Part shown: positions 16,919 through 25,875 of the stretch, piece by piece | How positions within the stretch are numbered: the stretch's first letter is position 1 | Layout of the letters: each line of letters starts with the position of its first letter | Source: UBA4744 sp963723165 | GTDB lineage: Bacteria; Actinomycetota; Acidimicrobiia; Spongiisociales; UBA4744 | Reading direction: 5' to 3' | Assembly (NCBI GenBank): GCA_963723165.1 | Contig: CAVRPP010000006.1 | Location: forward strand, 1-64,000 | Length of the DNA: 64,000 bases | Program-made: the position numbers and the translations under genes | The notes under the pieces: generated by a model | The model's input: the letters and a program-made list of their open reading frames with translations, nothing else | Database searches by the model: none | What the model was told of the DNA's origin: nothing

Positions 16919-18271
16919 TCAGATTCTCCTTGCGTACCGGTTGCGGAGAATCACGGCGGTCGCATTCAGGGTCAGGAGCATAACCAGCAGGACGAGGATG
17001 GCCGCAGCTGCAATGTTGCGAAATTCGTCCTGGGGTCGCGAGGTCCATTGGAAGATCTGAATCGGAAGCGCGGTGAACTTCGAGAAGGGCCCTCCCGGAT
17101 CCGTGGTGATGAACGTTGAAGCTCCGACTACGACGAGGGGCGCCGTCTCGCCCAGCGCCCGGGCGACCGCCAGGATCGTGCCGGTGAGGATGCCCGACAA
17201 GGCGTTTGGCAGCACGTGGGAGCGGGTGGTCTGCCACTTGGTAGCGCCGAGGGCCAAACCGGCCTGGCGGAGCGACCCGGGGACCGCCCGAATCGCCTCC
17301 TGCGAGTTGATGATGATGATGGGCAAGATCAGCAGACCCAGTGTGAGGCCGGCGGCGATGATGGTCCGGCCATTGGCCGTCGTGCCTTCGCCGATACCGA
17401 ACAGTGCTCCGCTGGAAAAGACCTCGAGAGCCCGCACGAATATGGCAAGGCCCAGCATGCCATAAATGATCGAAGGCACGCCGGCCAGGTTGTTGATGTT
17501 GGTCTGGATCAACCGGTTGAACCGGTTATCAGACGCATACTCCTCCAAATAGACGGCCGCTCCGACTCCAACCGGAAAGGAGAAGACCAGCGTGATGGCG
17601 ACGATCCACAACGATCCCAGAACTGCCGTGCGCACACCAGCGACGGCCGGGTCCGGGGCCTGCGGACTCACCAGGAATCTTCCGCTCAACCAGGACCGGA
17701 ACACCAGCTCCGCCTGCGGGAACTCTGCAGCCGCCACCGCCCGTACTTCGCTGCGCGAGAGTATGGACTCGAAAAGGGTCCATGTTCTGAGAACGGTCGG
17801 CTGCACGACCCTCTCGATCACCAGCTGATAGAGGCCCGCCTGGTCACGGGCGTTTGCCGTACAACCGGCGACGGGTTCGGCGCCGGCGCACAACTCCGCA
17901 TATTTGGCCTCGCTCTCGAACACCAGACGGTCATCGAAGAACCTCTGTTCTCGCTCCAACCGGCGCCCGACGTTGTTGGAGATGGTCTGCTGCAGCAGCG
18001 CCACCAGTTCATCCTTAGGGAGGTCGACGAGGTCGACATCCTCACCGTATCCAAGGTCGGCCATCAGTTCCCGGGGCTGCACCTCGTTTTGAAGGGCTAC
18101 ATAACCAAAGGACGAATCGATGACTTTGAGGAGCAAGGTGAGGAGGGCGATGACGGCCAGCATGAGAGCGACCAGAAACGAGAACTTGAAGATCGTCCCC
18201 CGTCGGTGACGACCGGCGACGGCCCTGGCCAATTCCTGGCCCTCGGGGTACACACCGCCGGGAAGACTCAT
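16919..18271 (-). CDS. pstA: Phosphate ABC transporter permease PstA with an extra periplasmic domain
   Basis: Inner-membrane subunit of PstSCAB, 450 residues, about 150 longer than the usual PstA. TM1 lies at 29-50. Residues 51-212 form a predicted extracytoplasmic insert rich in charged residues with two close cysteines (128 and 137). From about 213 the standard MetI-type permease domain follows: SFPVGVGAAVYLEEYASDNR, NLAGVPSIIYGMLGLAIFVR, EAIRAVPGSLRQAGLALGAT and SHVLPNALSGILTGTILAVA. Some PstA proteins carry an N-terminal DUF3333 domain in this place; whether this insert belongs to that family needs a profile search. It overlaps pstC as ATGA (18268-18271) and abuts pstB. Confidence 0.93.
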   Translation of the reverse strand: MSLPGGVYPEGQELARAVAGRHRRGTIFKFSFLVALMLAVIALLTLLLKVIDSSFGYVALQNEVQPRELMADLGYGEDVDLVDLPKDELVALLQQTISNNVGRRLEREQRFFDDRLVFESEAKYAELCAGAEPVAGCTANARDQAGLYQLVIERVVQPTVLRTWTLFESILSRSEVRAVAAAEFPQAELVFRSWLSGRFLVSPQAPDPAVAGVRTAVLGSLWIVAITLVFSFPVGVGAAVYLEEYASDNRFNRLIQTNINNLAGVPSIIYGMLGLAIFVRALEVFSSGALFGIGEGTTANGRTIIAAGLTLGLLILPIIIINSQEAIRAVPGSLRQAGLALGATKWQTTRSHVLPNALSGILTGTILAVARALGETAPLVVVGASTFITTDPGGPFSKFTALPIQIFQWTSRPQDEFRNIAAAAILVLLVMLLTLNATAVILRNRYARRI

Positions 18272-19239
18272 TCGTACACCTCCCGGAAACGGGCCACGAA
18301 TCGACGGCTCAGCATATTGAGGGACAGCGTTATCAAGAAGAGCGTGAGGCCGATGGCGAAGATGCTGTTGTAGTCGATGGAGTCGTAGCTGAGATCGCCC
18401 CCGCTGATTCTGACGATATGCCCGGTCATCGTCTCACCCGCCACAAACGGGTTGAGGATGTGCCCAAACAGGCTGTCTTGTCCCAGGGTGAAGTTCTTGG
18501 GTCCGGCACCGGCGGCGATCGCCACCACCATCGTCTCACCGATGGCCCGGGAGATTGCGACCACGAATGCAGCCACGATCCCCGACAGAGCAGCCGGCAA
18601 CACAACCCGTAAGGAGGTTTCCAGCTTGGTCGCCCCCAGGGCGTGGGCAGCCTCCCGTAGGGACATGGGGACGGCATGCAGAGCATCCTCGGCCATCGAG
18701 CTCACGAGAGGAATGATCAGAATCCCGACCACAATGCCGGCAGAAGCGTCGTTGAAGATCTCCACCACTCCGTCGCCCAGGATCGAGCGGAGCAGCGGTG
18801 TCATGAAGGTAAGGGCGAAGTATCCGTACACAACCGTGGGGATACCGGCCAGGACCTCGAGTATGGGTTTGAGGATTCCCCGCCAGCGCTCGGAGGCATA
18901 CTCGCTCAAATAGATGGCCGTCGCCAGGCCGATCGGCAGCGCCACCAGCATGGCAATCACGCTTACCATCAGGGTGGCAAGCACCAGCGGCCAAATGCCG
19001 AAATCCAAAATGGCGGGCTGCCAGGTGGTCGACGAGAAGAACTCTCCCAGCGTCACGTCCTTCGATTGGAAAAAGAGCAATGCCTCTTTGCCAAGCTCGT
19101 AAACGATCCCGACCGTGGTCACAATCGAAATGGCGGCGGCAACAAAGAGCGATCCCTGAATCAGCATCTCTCCGGGCCGCGACCGCTTCTTCAGGCTCGC
19201 GGCCCGTACGTCTGCTCCCGTCGATGCTTCGGTGGCCAT
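18268..19239 (-). CDS. pstC: Phosphate ABC transporter permease PstC
   Basis: Inner-membrane subunit of the phosphate importer. ATG at 19239 (MATEASTG) is chosen because GAGGACGAGC lies before it and it clears the pstS stop; an upstream in-frame start would overlap pstS. 323 residues. TM1 near 30-50, then ALPIGLATAIYLSEYASERW, LEVLAGIPTVVYGYFALTFM, the EAA loop ALHAVPMSLREAAHALGATK and VLPAALSGIVAAFVVAISRA. The domain order is normal for PstC. The stop overlaps pstA as ATGA. Confidence 0.95.
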   Translation of the reverse strand: MATEASTGADVRAASLKKRSRPGEMLIQGSLFVAAAISIVTTVGIVYELGKEALLFFQSKDVTLGEFFSSTTWQPAILDFGIWPLVLATLMVSVIAMLVALPIGLATAIYLSEYASERWRGILKPILEVLAGIPTVVYGYFALTFMTPLLRSILGDGVVEIFNDASAGIVVGILIIPLVSSMAEDALHAVPMSLREAAHALGATKLETSLRVVLPAALSGIVAAFVVAISRAIGETMVVAIAAGAGPKNFTLGQDSLFGHILNPFVAGETMTGHIVRISGGDLSYDSIDYNSIFAIGLTLFLITLSLNMLSRRFVARFREVYE

Positions 19240-19268
19240 GCTCGTCCTCGGCGTAGGAGAGGGTCCGG

Positions 19269-20306
19269 TCAGCTCATCGCCTCGAGCCACGCTTGCTGCG
19301 CCGCCTCGAGGGCATCCTGGGGTGCCGGGAAGTAGCCGACATCGATGATCTCTTCGTTCACGTAAGTGAGATAGAAGTTGATGAAATCACCCACCTGCGG
19401 CTTGCCCGTCATGATGTCTGCCGTGCTATAGATGAACAGAGGCCGGGCCAGCGGATAGGTCCCCGCATCGACATTGGCTGCGTTCGGTTCAACACCCTCG
19501 ACCGCGAGGACGTTTAGCCGACCAGAATTCTCCGCGTAGTAAGCGAATCCGAAGAAGCCAACGGCGCAGGTAGTGGCGGGATTCTCGGGATCACATCCGT
19601 CCCCTTCGATCCCCTGAACCAGAACGTTGTCATCCTCAGACAACTGCAGATTGGCCGCGTTGAGGATCGGGGCTTCGTCCTCATCGAACACCTCCTCGAC
19701 GAAGTAATCGAAGGTCCCAGAATCGGTGCCCGGGATGAAGCGCTGAATCGGGTTGGCGGGCCAATCCGGGCGGACATCCTGCCACGTCACGGCAGTCGAG
19801 AAGAGGGTGGCCAGTTCCCCAAAGGTGACATCGGTGGCGAAGGTGTTCGCGGGACTGACGCTTACGGCGAGCGCGTCCGTGCCGACGCGAAACTCGATCG
19901 GCTCGCGCCCGATGCTCCGGCAGGACTCAATCTCAGAATCCTTGACCGGGCGGCTGGCATTGGCAATGTCGGTCTCGCCCTGGTCGCAGAATCGTTCGAA
20001 TCCGGCGCCCGATCCGATGCTGTCGATGGTGATCCGCCCGCCGTAGCCTTCGTCTTCGAACCTGGCCGCCATCGCTTCCGACAACGGGAAAACGGTTGAG
20101 CTCCCGGCGGTAACGATGTCGCCGGTTACGTCCAATGGATCAACGACGGGAAGCATCCCGTCTCCCTGGGCAGCCGGAGCGGAAGTCGAAGTCGTTCCTT
20201 GCGGCAAACCGGTGGTCGTGGTTTCAGCATCAGCGCCGGCGCAGGCCGTCGCAACCACCAGGAAGGTTGCCAATACCGCTGCCAGACGGGAACTGCGTCT
20301 CTTCAT
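19269..20306 (-). CDS. pstS: Phosphate-binding lipoprotein PstS
   Basis: Extracytoplasmic phosphate receptor, 345 residues. ATG at 20306 is preceded by GGAGGAG. Signal peptide MKRRSSRLAAVLATFLVVAT with lipobox Cys22, then a Thr/Ser-rich linker to about residue 60. Binding-domain motifs: VTAGSSTVFPLSEAMAARFE (phosphate-binding loop), SIGSGAGFERFCDQGETDIA, NASRPVKDSEIESC, PGTDSGTFDYFVEEVF and GFFGFAYYAEN. First gene of the pstSCAB-phoU-phoP-phoR operon. A candidate Pho box of 11-bp-phased GTTCACC-like repeats lies 70-110 bases upstream (20376-20415). Confidence 0.96.
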   Translation of the reverse strand: MKRRSSRLAAVLATFLVVATACAGADAETTTTGLPQGTTSTSAPAAQGDGMLPVVDPLDVTGDIVTAGSSTVFPLSEAMAARFEDEGYGGRITIDSIGSGAGFERFCDQGETDIANASRPVKDSEIESCRSIGREPIEFRVGTDALAVSVSPANTFATDVTFGELATLFSTAVTWQDVRPDWPANPIQRFIPGTDSGTFDYFVEEVFDEDEAPILNAANLQLSEDDNVLVQGIEGDGCDPENPATTCAVGFFGFAYYAENSGRLNVLAVEGVEPNAANVDAGTYPLARPLFIYSTADIMTGKPQVGDFINFYLTYVNEEIIDVGYFPAPQDALEAAQQAWLEAMS

Positions 20307-20375
20307 CGGGTGCTCCTCCGTGTCAGGTTTCTAGGTGGCCAGACCGATCCGGCAGCAATCACGCTAGGGAGAGAA

Positions 20376-20415
20376 GGTGACCGCACCGCTGCCGTAGGGT
20401 TAACGGGACGTGAAC
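20376..20415 (-). promoter_or_regulatory. Candidate Pho box (PhoP operator) upstream of pstS
   Basis: Read on the minus strand, GTTCACG (20415-20409), GTTAACC (20404-20398) and GGTCACC (20382-20376) start exactly 11, then 22 bases apart, with a weak fourth unit in phase between them. The actinobacterial Pho box is described as direct GTTCACC-like heptamers with 4-base spacers, an 11-bp period. A TAGCGT that could serve as a -10 element follows at 20366-20361. It sits between pstS and the divergent COG4880 gene and could serve both. Confidence 0.75.
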
Positions 20416-20548
20416 GTTTGATACGCCGCCGACCGAGCAGTCATCGGCGCAGGTTGCGCAAGCGCTCGCGGATTCGGCCGGGAACCAGTCTCCGGGAACC
20501 TTGGACACCACTCTGTGCGTCGGAGGGGCAACAGCGAGGGAGACACCC

Positions 20549-22594
20549 ATGCGAAAGACTTTCGGAATACTGATCACCATGGCATTGCTCATTGCCGCCT
20601 GCACAACGGGGACGGTCAATCCGGGAACCGACCCGACAACCACCACGACCCGCAGGATCGGGGCGCCGGCGACGATGGCGTTTGCCCTGCAACCGTTCGA
20701 CGCCTGCGGACCCCTGCTGGACTACGTCCAGGAGCATGCGCTGGAGATAGTCGGGCCTTACGGTCTCGGGAACGGGTACTGGGGCGAAGGGCCCTGGCCG
20801 ATGATGGCTATGGAGGATGAGGCCTCCGCCACGACCGCCGTTCCAGCAGGCGAAGGTCGAGACACGGTGTCCCAACCCGGGGTGGACTACTCCACGACCA
20901 ACGTCCAAGAGGCGGGCGTCGACGAACCTGACATCGTTAAGACCGACGGCACCAGGATCCTGGCCATCGCCCAGGGTGTGCTCCACTACGTTGATGTCAG
21001 CGGCAGCAACCCCGAACTGGTGGGGTCGCTGCGAATCGAAGACGGCTGGGCACAGGAGATGCTGCTGTCCGGGGACACGCTGCTGGTCATGTCCCGCACC
21101 AACCACTGGGATGTCCCGGTGAGGCTGGCGCCGGAAATCTGGAACCCCGACTATCCCCAGTACGGCTCCGGGATCTCCGTACTCACCGAAATCGACATCT
21201 CCGACCCAGCGGACATGCGGGTCGTCAAGACCCTCTTCGTCGACGGCTCCTACCTCAGTGCCCGGATGGTTGGCGACACCGCCCGGGTAGTCGTTGATGC
21301 CTACCCAACCGGCCTGGAGTTCGTATACCCGACCGGTTCAGGTTTGCGAGCCGAGCGCGATGCCGAGCGCGCCAATCGGAAGGTGATCGAAGAGTCGACC
21401 ATCGACAACTGGCTGCCCTATTTCGTGCTCGAAGAGCAGCGCGGCAACCGCACCTTCACCACCGAGGGACTGCTGCTGGAGTGCGAGCAGACCTTTGCAC
21501 CGCAGGAATTCTCGGGACTGGGCACCCTGTCAGTACTGACCATCAATCTCTCAGAAGGTCTCGAACCGGTCGACGCGGTTGGCCTGTTTGCCGACGGAGA
21601 CACCGTCTACGCCTCGCAGGATTCGCTGTACGTTGCCACGCAACGTTGGCAGGACTGGAGCGTTCTCGAAGGTGACGACGACACGGATGCCTTCGAAGGA
21701 GTGACCACCGAGATCCACCAGTTCGACATCTCCGGCGAGTCGGCCACCGCCTACGTTGCTTCCGGCGAAGTGGATGGCTTCCTTCTCAACCAGTGGGCCA
21801 TGTCCGAGTACAACGGTGATCTGCGGGTGGCGACAACCAGCGAACCGGAATGGTGGGGATGGCGGAACGATTCGGCTTCCGAGAGTTACGTCAAAGTGCT
21901 GCGCGCCGATGATGGCGTCCTCGAGCAGATCGGTGAAGTCGGCGAATTGGGTCGGGGCGAACGCATCTACAGCGTCCGCTACATGGGCGAAACCGCCTAT
22001 GTTGTGACCTTCCGCCAGACCGACCCGCTCTACACGATCGATCTGTCCAATCCGAAGGCTCCCAAGGTGCTCGGCGAGTTGAAGATTCTGGGCTACTCCG
22101 CCTACCTGCACCCGATGGGCGACGATCTCCTGCTCGGAATCGGCCAGGATGCCGATGAGAACGGCCGCACCAAGGGCACCCAGGTGGCTGTGTTTGATGT
22201 GAGCGACCCTGCCAATCCGAGAAGGATCCACAAGATGACCTTCGACGACGGGTGGTCGGAGGTCGAGTACGACCACCGGGCGTTCCTCTATTGGCCGGCC
22301 ACTGGACTGACGATGCTGCCCGTTCAAGCCTGGTCGTGGGACGACGGTCGTGAAGACTGGTTCGCCGGGGCGATCGGCGTTATCGCCGACCGGAATGGGA
22401 TCGAAGATGTTGGCATCGTCACGCACATCGAACACAAGAACGGGATCGCCGAAGGCGAATACTGGTACGACGGGCAAGCGCAGATTCGCCGCTCGATCGT
22501 CATCGGCGAATTGGTCTACACCCTGTCGGAGAGGGGCTTGAAGGCAAGCAACCTGGACGATCTCACCGACGTGGCCTGGGTCTCGTTCGGGTAA
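20549..22594 (+). CDS. Secreted lipoprotein with C-terminal beta-propeller (COG4880 / PF09826 type)
   Basis: 681 residues from ATG at 20549, chosen for the upstream AGGGAG and the signal peptide MRKTFGILITMALLIAAC (lipobox Cys18). A Thr-rich linker follows. The family hallmark YSTTNVQEAGVDEPDIVKTD appears near residue 115. The remainder is a run of propeller-blade strands such as ADGDTVYASQDSLYVATQRW, YSVRYMGETAYVVTFRQTDP, LYTIDLSNPKAPKVLGELKI and a late HDHRAFLYWP-type blade. The family is widespread in actinobacteria and archaea with no settled function. It is divergent from pstS across the candidate Pho box, so control by phosphate is plausible but not shown. Confidence 0.85.
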   Translation: MRKTFGILITMALLIAACTTGTVNPGTDPTTTTTRRIGAPATMAFALQPFDACGPLLDYVQEHALEIVGPYGLGNGYWGEGPWPMMAMEDEASATTAVPAGEGRDTVSQPGVDYSTTNVQEAGVDEPDIVKTDGTRILAIAQGVLHYVDVSGSNPELVGSLRIEDGWAQEMLLSGDTLLVMSRTNHWDVPVRLAPEIWNPDYPQYGSGISVLTEIDISDPADMRVVKTLFVDGSYLSARMVGDTARVVVDAYPTGLEFVYPTGSGLRAERDAERANRKVIEESTIDNWLPYFVLEEQRGNRTFTTEGLLLECEQTFAPQEFSGLGTLSVLTINLSEGLEPVDAVGLFADGDTVYASQDSLYVATQRWQDWSVLEGDDDTDAFEGVTTEIHQFDISGESATAYVASGEVDGFLLNQWAMSEYNGDLRVATTSEPEWWGWRNDSASESYVKVLRADDGVLEQIGEVGELGRGERIYSVRYMGETAYVVTFRQTDPLYTIDLSNPKAPKVLGELKILGYSAYLHPMGDDLLLGIGQDADENGRTKGTQVAVFDVSDPANPRRIHKMTFDDGWSEVEYDHRAFLYWPATGLTMLPVQAWSWDDGREDWFAGAIGVIADRNGIEDVGIVTHIEHKNGIAEGEYWYDGQAQIRRSIVIGELVYTLSERGLKASNLDDLTDVAWVSFG

Positions 22595-22600
22595 GGAGTA

Positions 22601-22635
22601 TTCAGTACTTAGTACAAGACGGAAGTGAGAACTGA
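22601..22635. repeat. Degenerate heptamer repeat, intergenic
   Basis: Five heptamers (TTCAGTA, CTTAGTA, CAAGACG, GAAGTGA, GAACTGA) lie between the stop of the propeller gene and the stop of sixA, in a convergent gap of 55 bases. The repeat is weak, but its period matches the other heptamer loci of the window. Confidence 0.4.
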
Positions 22636-22649
22636 ATTCGCCGGGCTCG

Positions 22650-23147
22650 TCAGGGCCCGGCGAGTTCCTTTGGAGTCACCATCCAGCGGAGGCTGCCCAT
22701 ACCAAAATCAACGTCGGCCCATCGTTCGGAGTCAACATCGACCCGGGCCATGGCAGCAGTGGGAAATCGGAACCGGCCGCCACCGACCAACAGAGAAAGC
22801 GTTTCCGACCACGCCGGCTCATGACCCACCAGCATCACCGAGGCAGCCTCGTCGGACTGGTGCCGAAGCACCTCCAGCAACCCGAAGGGCGAAGGGAGAT
22901 ACAGATCGTCGAGTTGCTCAACCCGGCATGACCAATCACCGGCGCGGACGGCCCGATCGAGGGTGTCGCGCGCCCTGACCGCGGTCGACGAAATGGCCAG
23001 ATCGGGTACCTCTCCCTTCTCAGACAAGAACTTCCCCATGCGTTTTGCAGCCCGGCGGCCGCGCTCGGCCAGCGGTCGCTCATGGTCTGATCCGGCGGAA
23101 GAATCCCAATCCGATTTTCCGTGGCGAAACAGGATGACGGTCTTCAC
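22650..23147 (-). CDS. sixA: Phosphohistidine phosphatase SixA-like, histidine phosphatase family
   Basis: 165 residues. The catalytic phosphate pocket is RHGKSDW (nucleophilic His9), with ERPLAERGRRAAKRMGKFL, SSTAVRARDTLDRA (second Arg) and MLVGHEPAWSETLSLLVGG (second catalytic His). This order matches the SixA branch of histidine phosphatases, which dephosphorylate phosphohistidine proteins; related enzymes hydrolyse other phosphoesters. It lies divergent from ppk and next to phosphate genes, so a role in phosphate signalling or turnover fits. Substrate not determined from sequence. Confidence 0.87.
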   Translation of the reverse strand: MKTVILFRHGKSDWDSSAGSDHERPLAERGRRAAKRMGKFLSEKGEVPDLAISSTAVRARDTLDRAVRAGDWSCRVEQLDDLYLPSPFGLLEVLRHQSDEAASVMLVGHEPAWSETLSLLVGGGRFRFPTAAMARVDVDSERWADVDFGMGSLRWMVTPKELAGP

Positions 23148-23263
23148 ACCAGGCCTTCCCCGGGTCGGTAACGGTCATGCTACCGGTCGAGGAATTCGAG
23201 GAATCTGTATATTGAGGGGTGAGGCCCGCCGATAAACCTGGGATGAGGCCCTCCCACCCATTC

Positions 23264-25465
23264 ATGATGGATACAGAAAGCTACCCGACAACTCCCATGG
23301 TCACGGACCTGGACGACCCCTCCCTGTTCACCAACCGGGAGCTGGGTTGGGTGCAGTTCAACGAACGCGTCCTCGAGGAAGCTCTCGATCATCGCCACCC
23401 GCTCCTCGAGAGGGTCAAATTCCTATCGATCTTTGCCAATAATCTCGATGAGTTCTTCATGATCCGGGTGTCCGGCCTGCGGCGTCAGCTGGAATCGGGC
23501 GTACTGTCGGCACCGCCGGACGGCATGACTCCTTCCGAGCAGCTTGCGGCCATCCGCACAGAACTGGTCCCGCAACTGATCGCCCAGATGGACTGCTGGC
23601 AGTCGGACCTGAGCAAAGCCCTGCGCGAAGCCGATCTGTCGGTACTCACCTACGGAGACTTGAAAGGCAAGCAGAAGAAACTCTTGCGCCGCCATTTCAA
23701 GAAGGAGATCTTCCCGGCGCTCACTCCCCTGGCCTTCGATCCGGGCCGGCCGTTCCCCTATATCACGAACCTGAGCATGAACCTGGCCGTGCTCATCAAC
23801 GACCCCGCCCGGGGAGAACGGTTTGCGCGGCTCAAAGTGCCGCCCGCCTTCCCGCGCCTGCTCAAGGTTCCCAGCGAAGAGAGCGCCGACAGTTATGAGA
23901 GCCTCGGACTGGTGGAGACCTCCAATACGTTCGTGTGGATCGAAGAAGTGATCGCCGCCAATCTCGATTCACTGTTCCCCGGTGTCGAAGTGCTGGCTGC
24001 CTACCCATTTCGGCTGACCCGGGACGCCGATTTCGAGATCGAGGAAGATGAAGCAGCCGACCTGTCGGTGGCGGTCGAACAGGGAGTCGGTTTGCGCAGG
24101 TTCGGCTCGGCCGACCGCCTCGAGATCGACCACGAAATGCCTGAGTGGGTCAGATCCATGCTCGTCCAGAACCTGCGGCTCGCCCCCTATCAAGTATTCA
24201 CCGTCGAGGGCCCGGTCGGTCTGGCCGATCTGATGGAGCTGACCGCCGTAGACCGTCCCGATCTCAAGTTCGAGCCGTTTCTGCCGGTCACTACGCCTGC
24301 ATTCCGGGGCGCCACCGACCTTTTTGCGGTCATGCGCCAGCAGGACGTAATCACGTACCACCCCTACGACAGCTTTGCCCCGGTGATCGAACTAGTCCGC
24401 CAGGCCGCACGAGATCCCAAGGTATTGACGATCAAGCAGACCTTGTACCGGGTCGGCCCCAACTCGCCGATTGTCGATGCGCTCCTCGAGGCTCGCGAAA
24501 ACGGCCGCCAGGTATCGGTACTGGTCGAGCTCAAAGCTCGCTTCGACGAAGAGAACAACCTCGGATGGGCTCGACAGTTGGAGAAGGCAGGCGTACACGT
24601 CGTCTATGGACTGGTCGGGCTGAAAACCCACTGCAAATTGCTCCTGATCGTGCGCCGGGAATCCGGCGGTATCCGCCGGTATGTGCACACAGCAACCGGC
24701 AACTACAATCCAGTTACCGCTCGCATCTATACCGACTTTGGATTCTTCACCTGTGACGAGGAGATTGCCTCTGATGTCTCGGAGTTGTTCAACGTCCTGA
24801 CCGGCTACGCCCATCAGTCGGAATTCCGGAAGCTGCTGGTGGCTCCTGACTCTATGCGCGAGGGAATCACGGCCCGCATCGACCGGGAAGTCGAACGGCA
24901 CCGTACCCATGGAGACGGGTACCTGGCCTTCAAGATGAATGCTCTGGTCGACAAGCCGATGATCAAGGCTCTCTACCTGGCTTCCCAGGCGGGAGTGAGG
25001 ATCGACCTCCAGATCCGCGGCATCTGCTCACTGCGGCCCGGAGTCCCGGGGTTGAGTGAAACCATCCGGGTCACCTCCATCGTCGGGCGTTTCCTCGAAC
25101 ACGCTCGTATCTTCTATTTTCGCAATGGTGGCGAAGAAGAGATCCTGATGGGAAGCGCCGATTTGATGCCGCGCAACCTGAACCGTCGGGTCGAAACGCT
25201 GTTCCCGGTGGGGCGGCCGTTGTTGGATCTCATTCGTGACTCCGTGCTGTTTGTTCACCTTCAGGACAACGTGCAGGCCAGGCAGTTACTACCCGACAAC
25301 ACCTATCTCCGTCTCCAACCCGGCCCGGATGAGGACCCCCTCGATTCCCAAGCCTGGATGCTCGAGAACTTCGCAGGCCGAACGGAAGATGGCATCAGTG
25401 CTTCTTTGCCCTACGATCCCGACTGGTCCGCTTCCCCCGAGCCGGGCGCCAACTCGCGGGATTGA
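23264..25465 (+). CDS. ppk1: Polyphosphate kinase 1
   Basis: PPK1 polymerises the gamma phosphate of ATP into inorganic polyphosphate. About 733 residues from the ATG at 23264; starts at 23219 (GTG), 23243 and 23267 are also possible and none has a clear ribosome-binding site. N domain NRELGWVQFNERVLEEALD and FLSIFANNLDEFFMIRVSGL; C1 domain with DVITYHPYDSFAPV, TIKQTLYRVG; catalytic histidine motif YVHTATGNYNPVTARIYTDF; C2 domain with KMNALVDKPMIKALYLASQA, GICSLRPGVPGLSETIRV and NLNRRVETLFPV. All expected motifs are present. The last 55 bases overlap the convergent Nudix gene. Confidence 0.96.
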   Translation: MMDTESYPTTPMVTDLDDPSLFTNRELGWVQFNERVLEEALDHRHPLLERVKFLSIFANNLDEFFMIRVSGLRRQLESGVLSAPPDGMTPSEQLAAIRTELVPQLIAQMDCWQSDLSKALREADLSVLTYGDLKGKQKKLLRRHFKKEIFPALTPLAFDPGRPFPYITNLSMNLAVLINDPARGERFARLKVPPAFPRLLKVPSEESADSYESLGLVETSNTFVWIEEVIAANLDSLFPGVEVLAAYPFRLTRDADFEIEEDEAADLSVAVEQGVGLRRFGSADRLEIDHEMPEWVRSMLVQNLRLAPYQVFTVEGPVGLADLMELTAVDRPDLKFEPFLPVTTPAFRGATDLFAVMRQQDVITYHPYDSFAPVIELVRQAARDPKVLTIKQTLYRVGPNSPIVDALLEARENGRQVSVLVELKARFDEENNLGWARQLEKAGVHVVYGLVGLKTHCKLLLIVRRESGGIRRYVHTATGNYNPVTARIYTDFGFFTCDEEIASDVSELFNVLTGYAHQSEFRKLLVAPDSMREGITARIDREVERHRTHGDGYLAFKMNALVDKPMIKALYLASQAGVRIDLQIRGICSLRPGVPGLSETIRVTSIVGRFLEHARIFYFRNGGEEEILMGSADLMPRNLNRRVETLFPVGRPLLDLIRDSVLFVHLQDNVQARQLLPDNTYLRLQPGPDEDPLDSQAWMLENFAGRTEDGISASLPYDPDWSASPEPGANSRD

Positions 25466-25875
25466 ACCGGATCCGAAGCCTGGATTGTGGCGAGAAGCTC
25501 GCGGTCGTGCGCATAGGTCAGCAGGGTTCCTGCTTCTTCCCCAGGCACCCACCGCAAGTCGTCGATCTCATTGTTGAACACAAAATCCTTGATGTCGCCT
25601 TCGACCGGACTCATAAGCCAGTAACGGACGATCTTGGGCCGCCCTTGGGAATCCAAGTAGCGGGTTGAAGCCAGTTCACCGTCCAGCTGACAGACCAGGC
25701 CGGTTTCCTCGGCGACCTCACGCAACGCGGCATCCTCGAAGCTTTCACCCTTGTCCAGCTTGCCCTTTGGAAAGCTCCAGTCGTCGTAGCGGGCCCGGTG
25801 GACCACGAGCACCTCGAGCTGCCCGGCATCATCAAACCGGGTAATGAGTCCGCCTGCGGCCCGCACCAGAGTCAC
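25411..25875 (-). CDS. Nudix hydrolase (MutT-like)
   Basis: Cleaves nucleoside diphosphate linked compounds; relatives near ppk genes act on nucleotides or inositol/poly-phosphates. The Nudix box is complete: GKLDKGESFEDAALREVAEE followed by TGL. I choose GTG at 25875 because GGAG lies six bases upstream and it overlaps the CHAD gene stop as GTGA; a longer reading begins at 25926 inside that gene. 154 residues. The C-terminal part shows STRYLDSQGRPKIVRYWLM and the DIDDLRWVPGEEA-type helix common in the family. The 3' end overlaps ppk1 tail to tail. Confidence 0.88.
   Translation of the reverse strand: MTLVRAAGGLITRFDDAGQLEVLVVHRARYDDWSFPKGKLDKGESFEDAALREVAEETGLVCQLDGELASTRYLDSQGRPKIVRYWLMSPVEGDIKDFVFNNEIDDLRWVPGEEAGTLLTYAHDRELLATIQASDPVQSRELAPGSGEADQSGS

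Noticed and set aside
17216..18373. Open frame of 385 codons on the plus strand
   Set aside because: Antisense to pstA, which has all permease motifs.
19985..20005. tRNA-like TTCGAATCC string
   Set aside because: It is inside the pstS coding region and has no acceptor or anticodon arms around it.
21551..22477. Open frame of 308 codons on the minus strand
   Set aside because: Antisense to the COG4880 propeller gene, which has a signal peptide and family motif.
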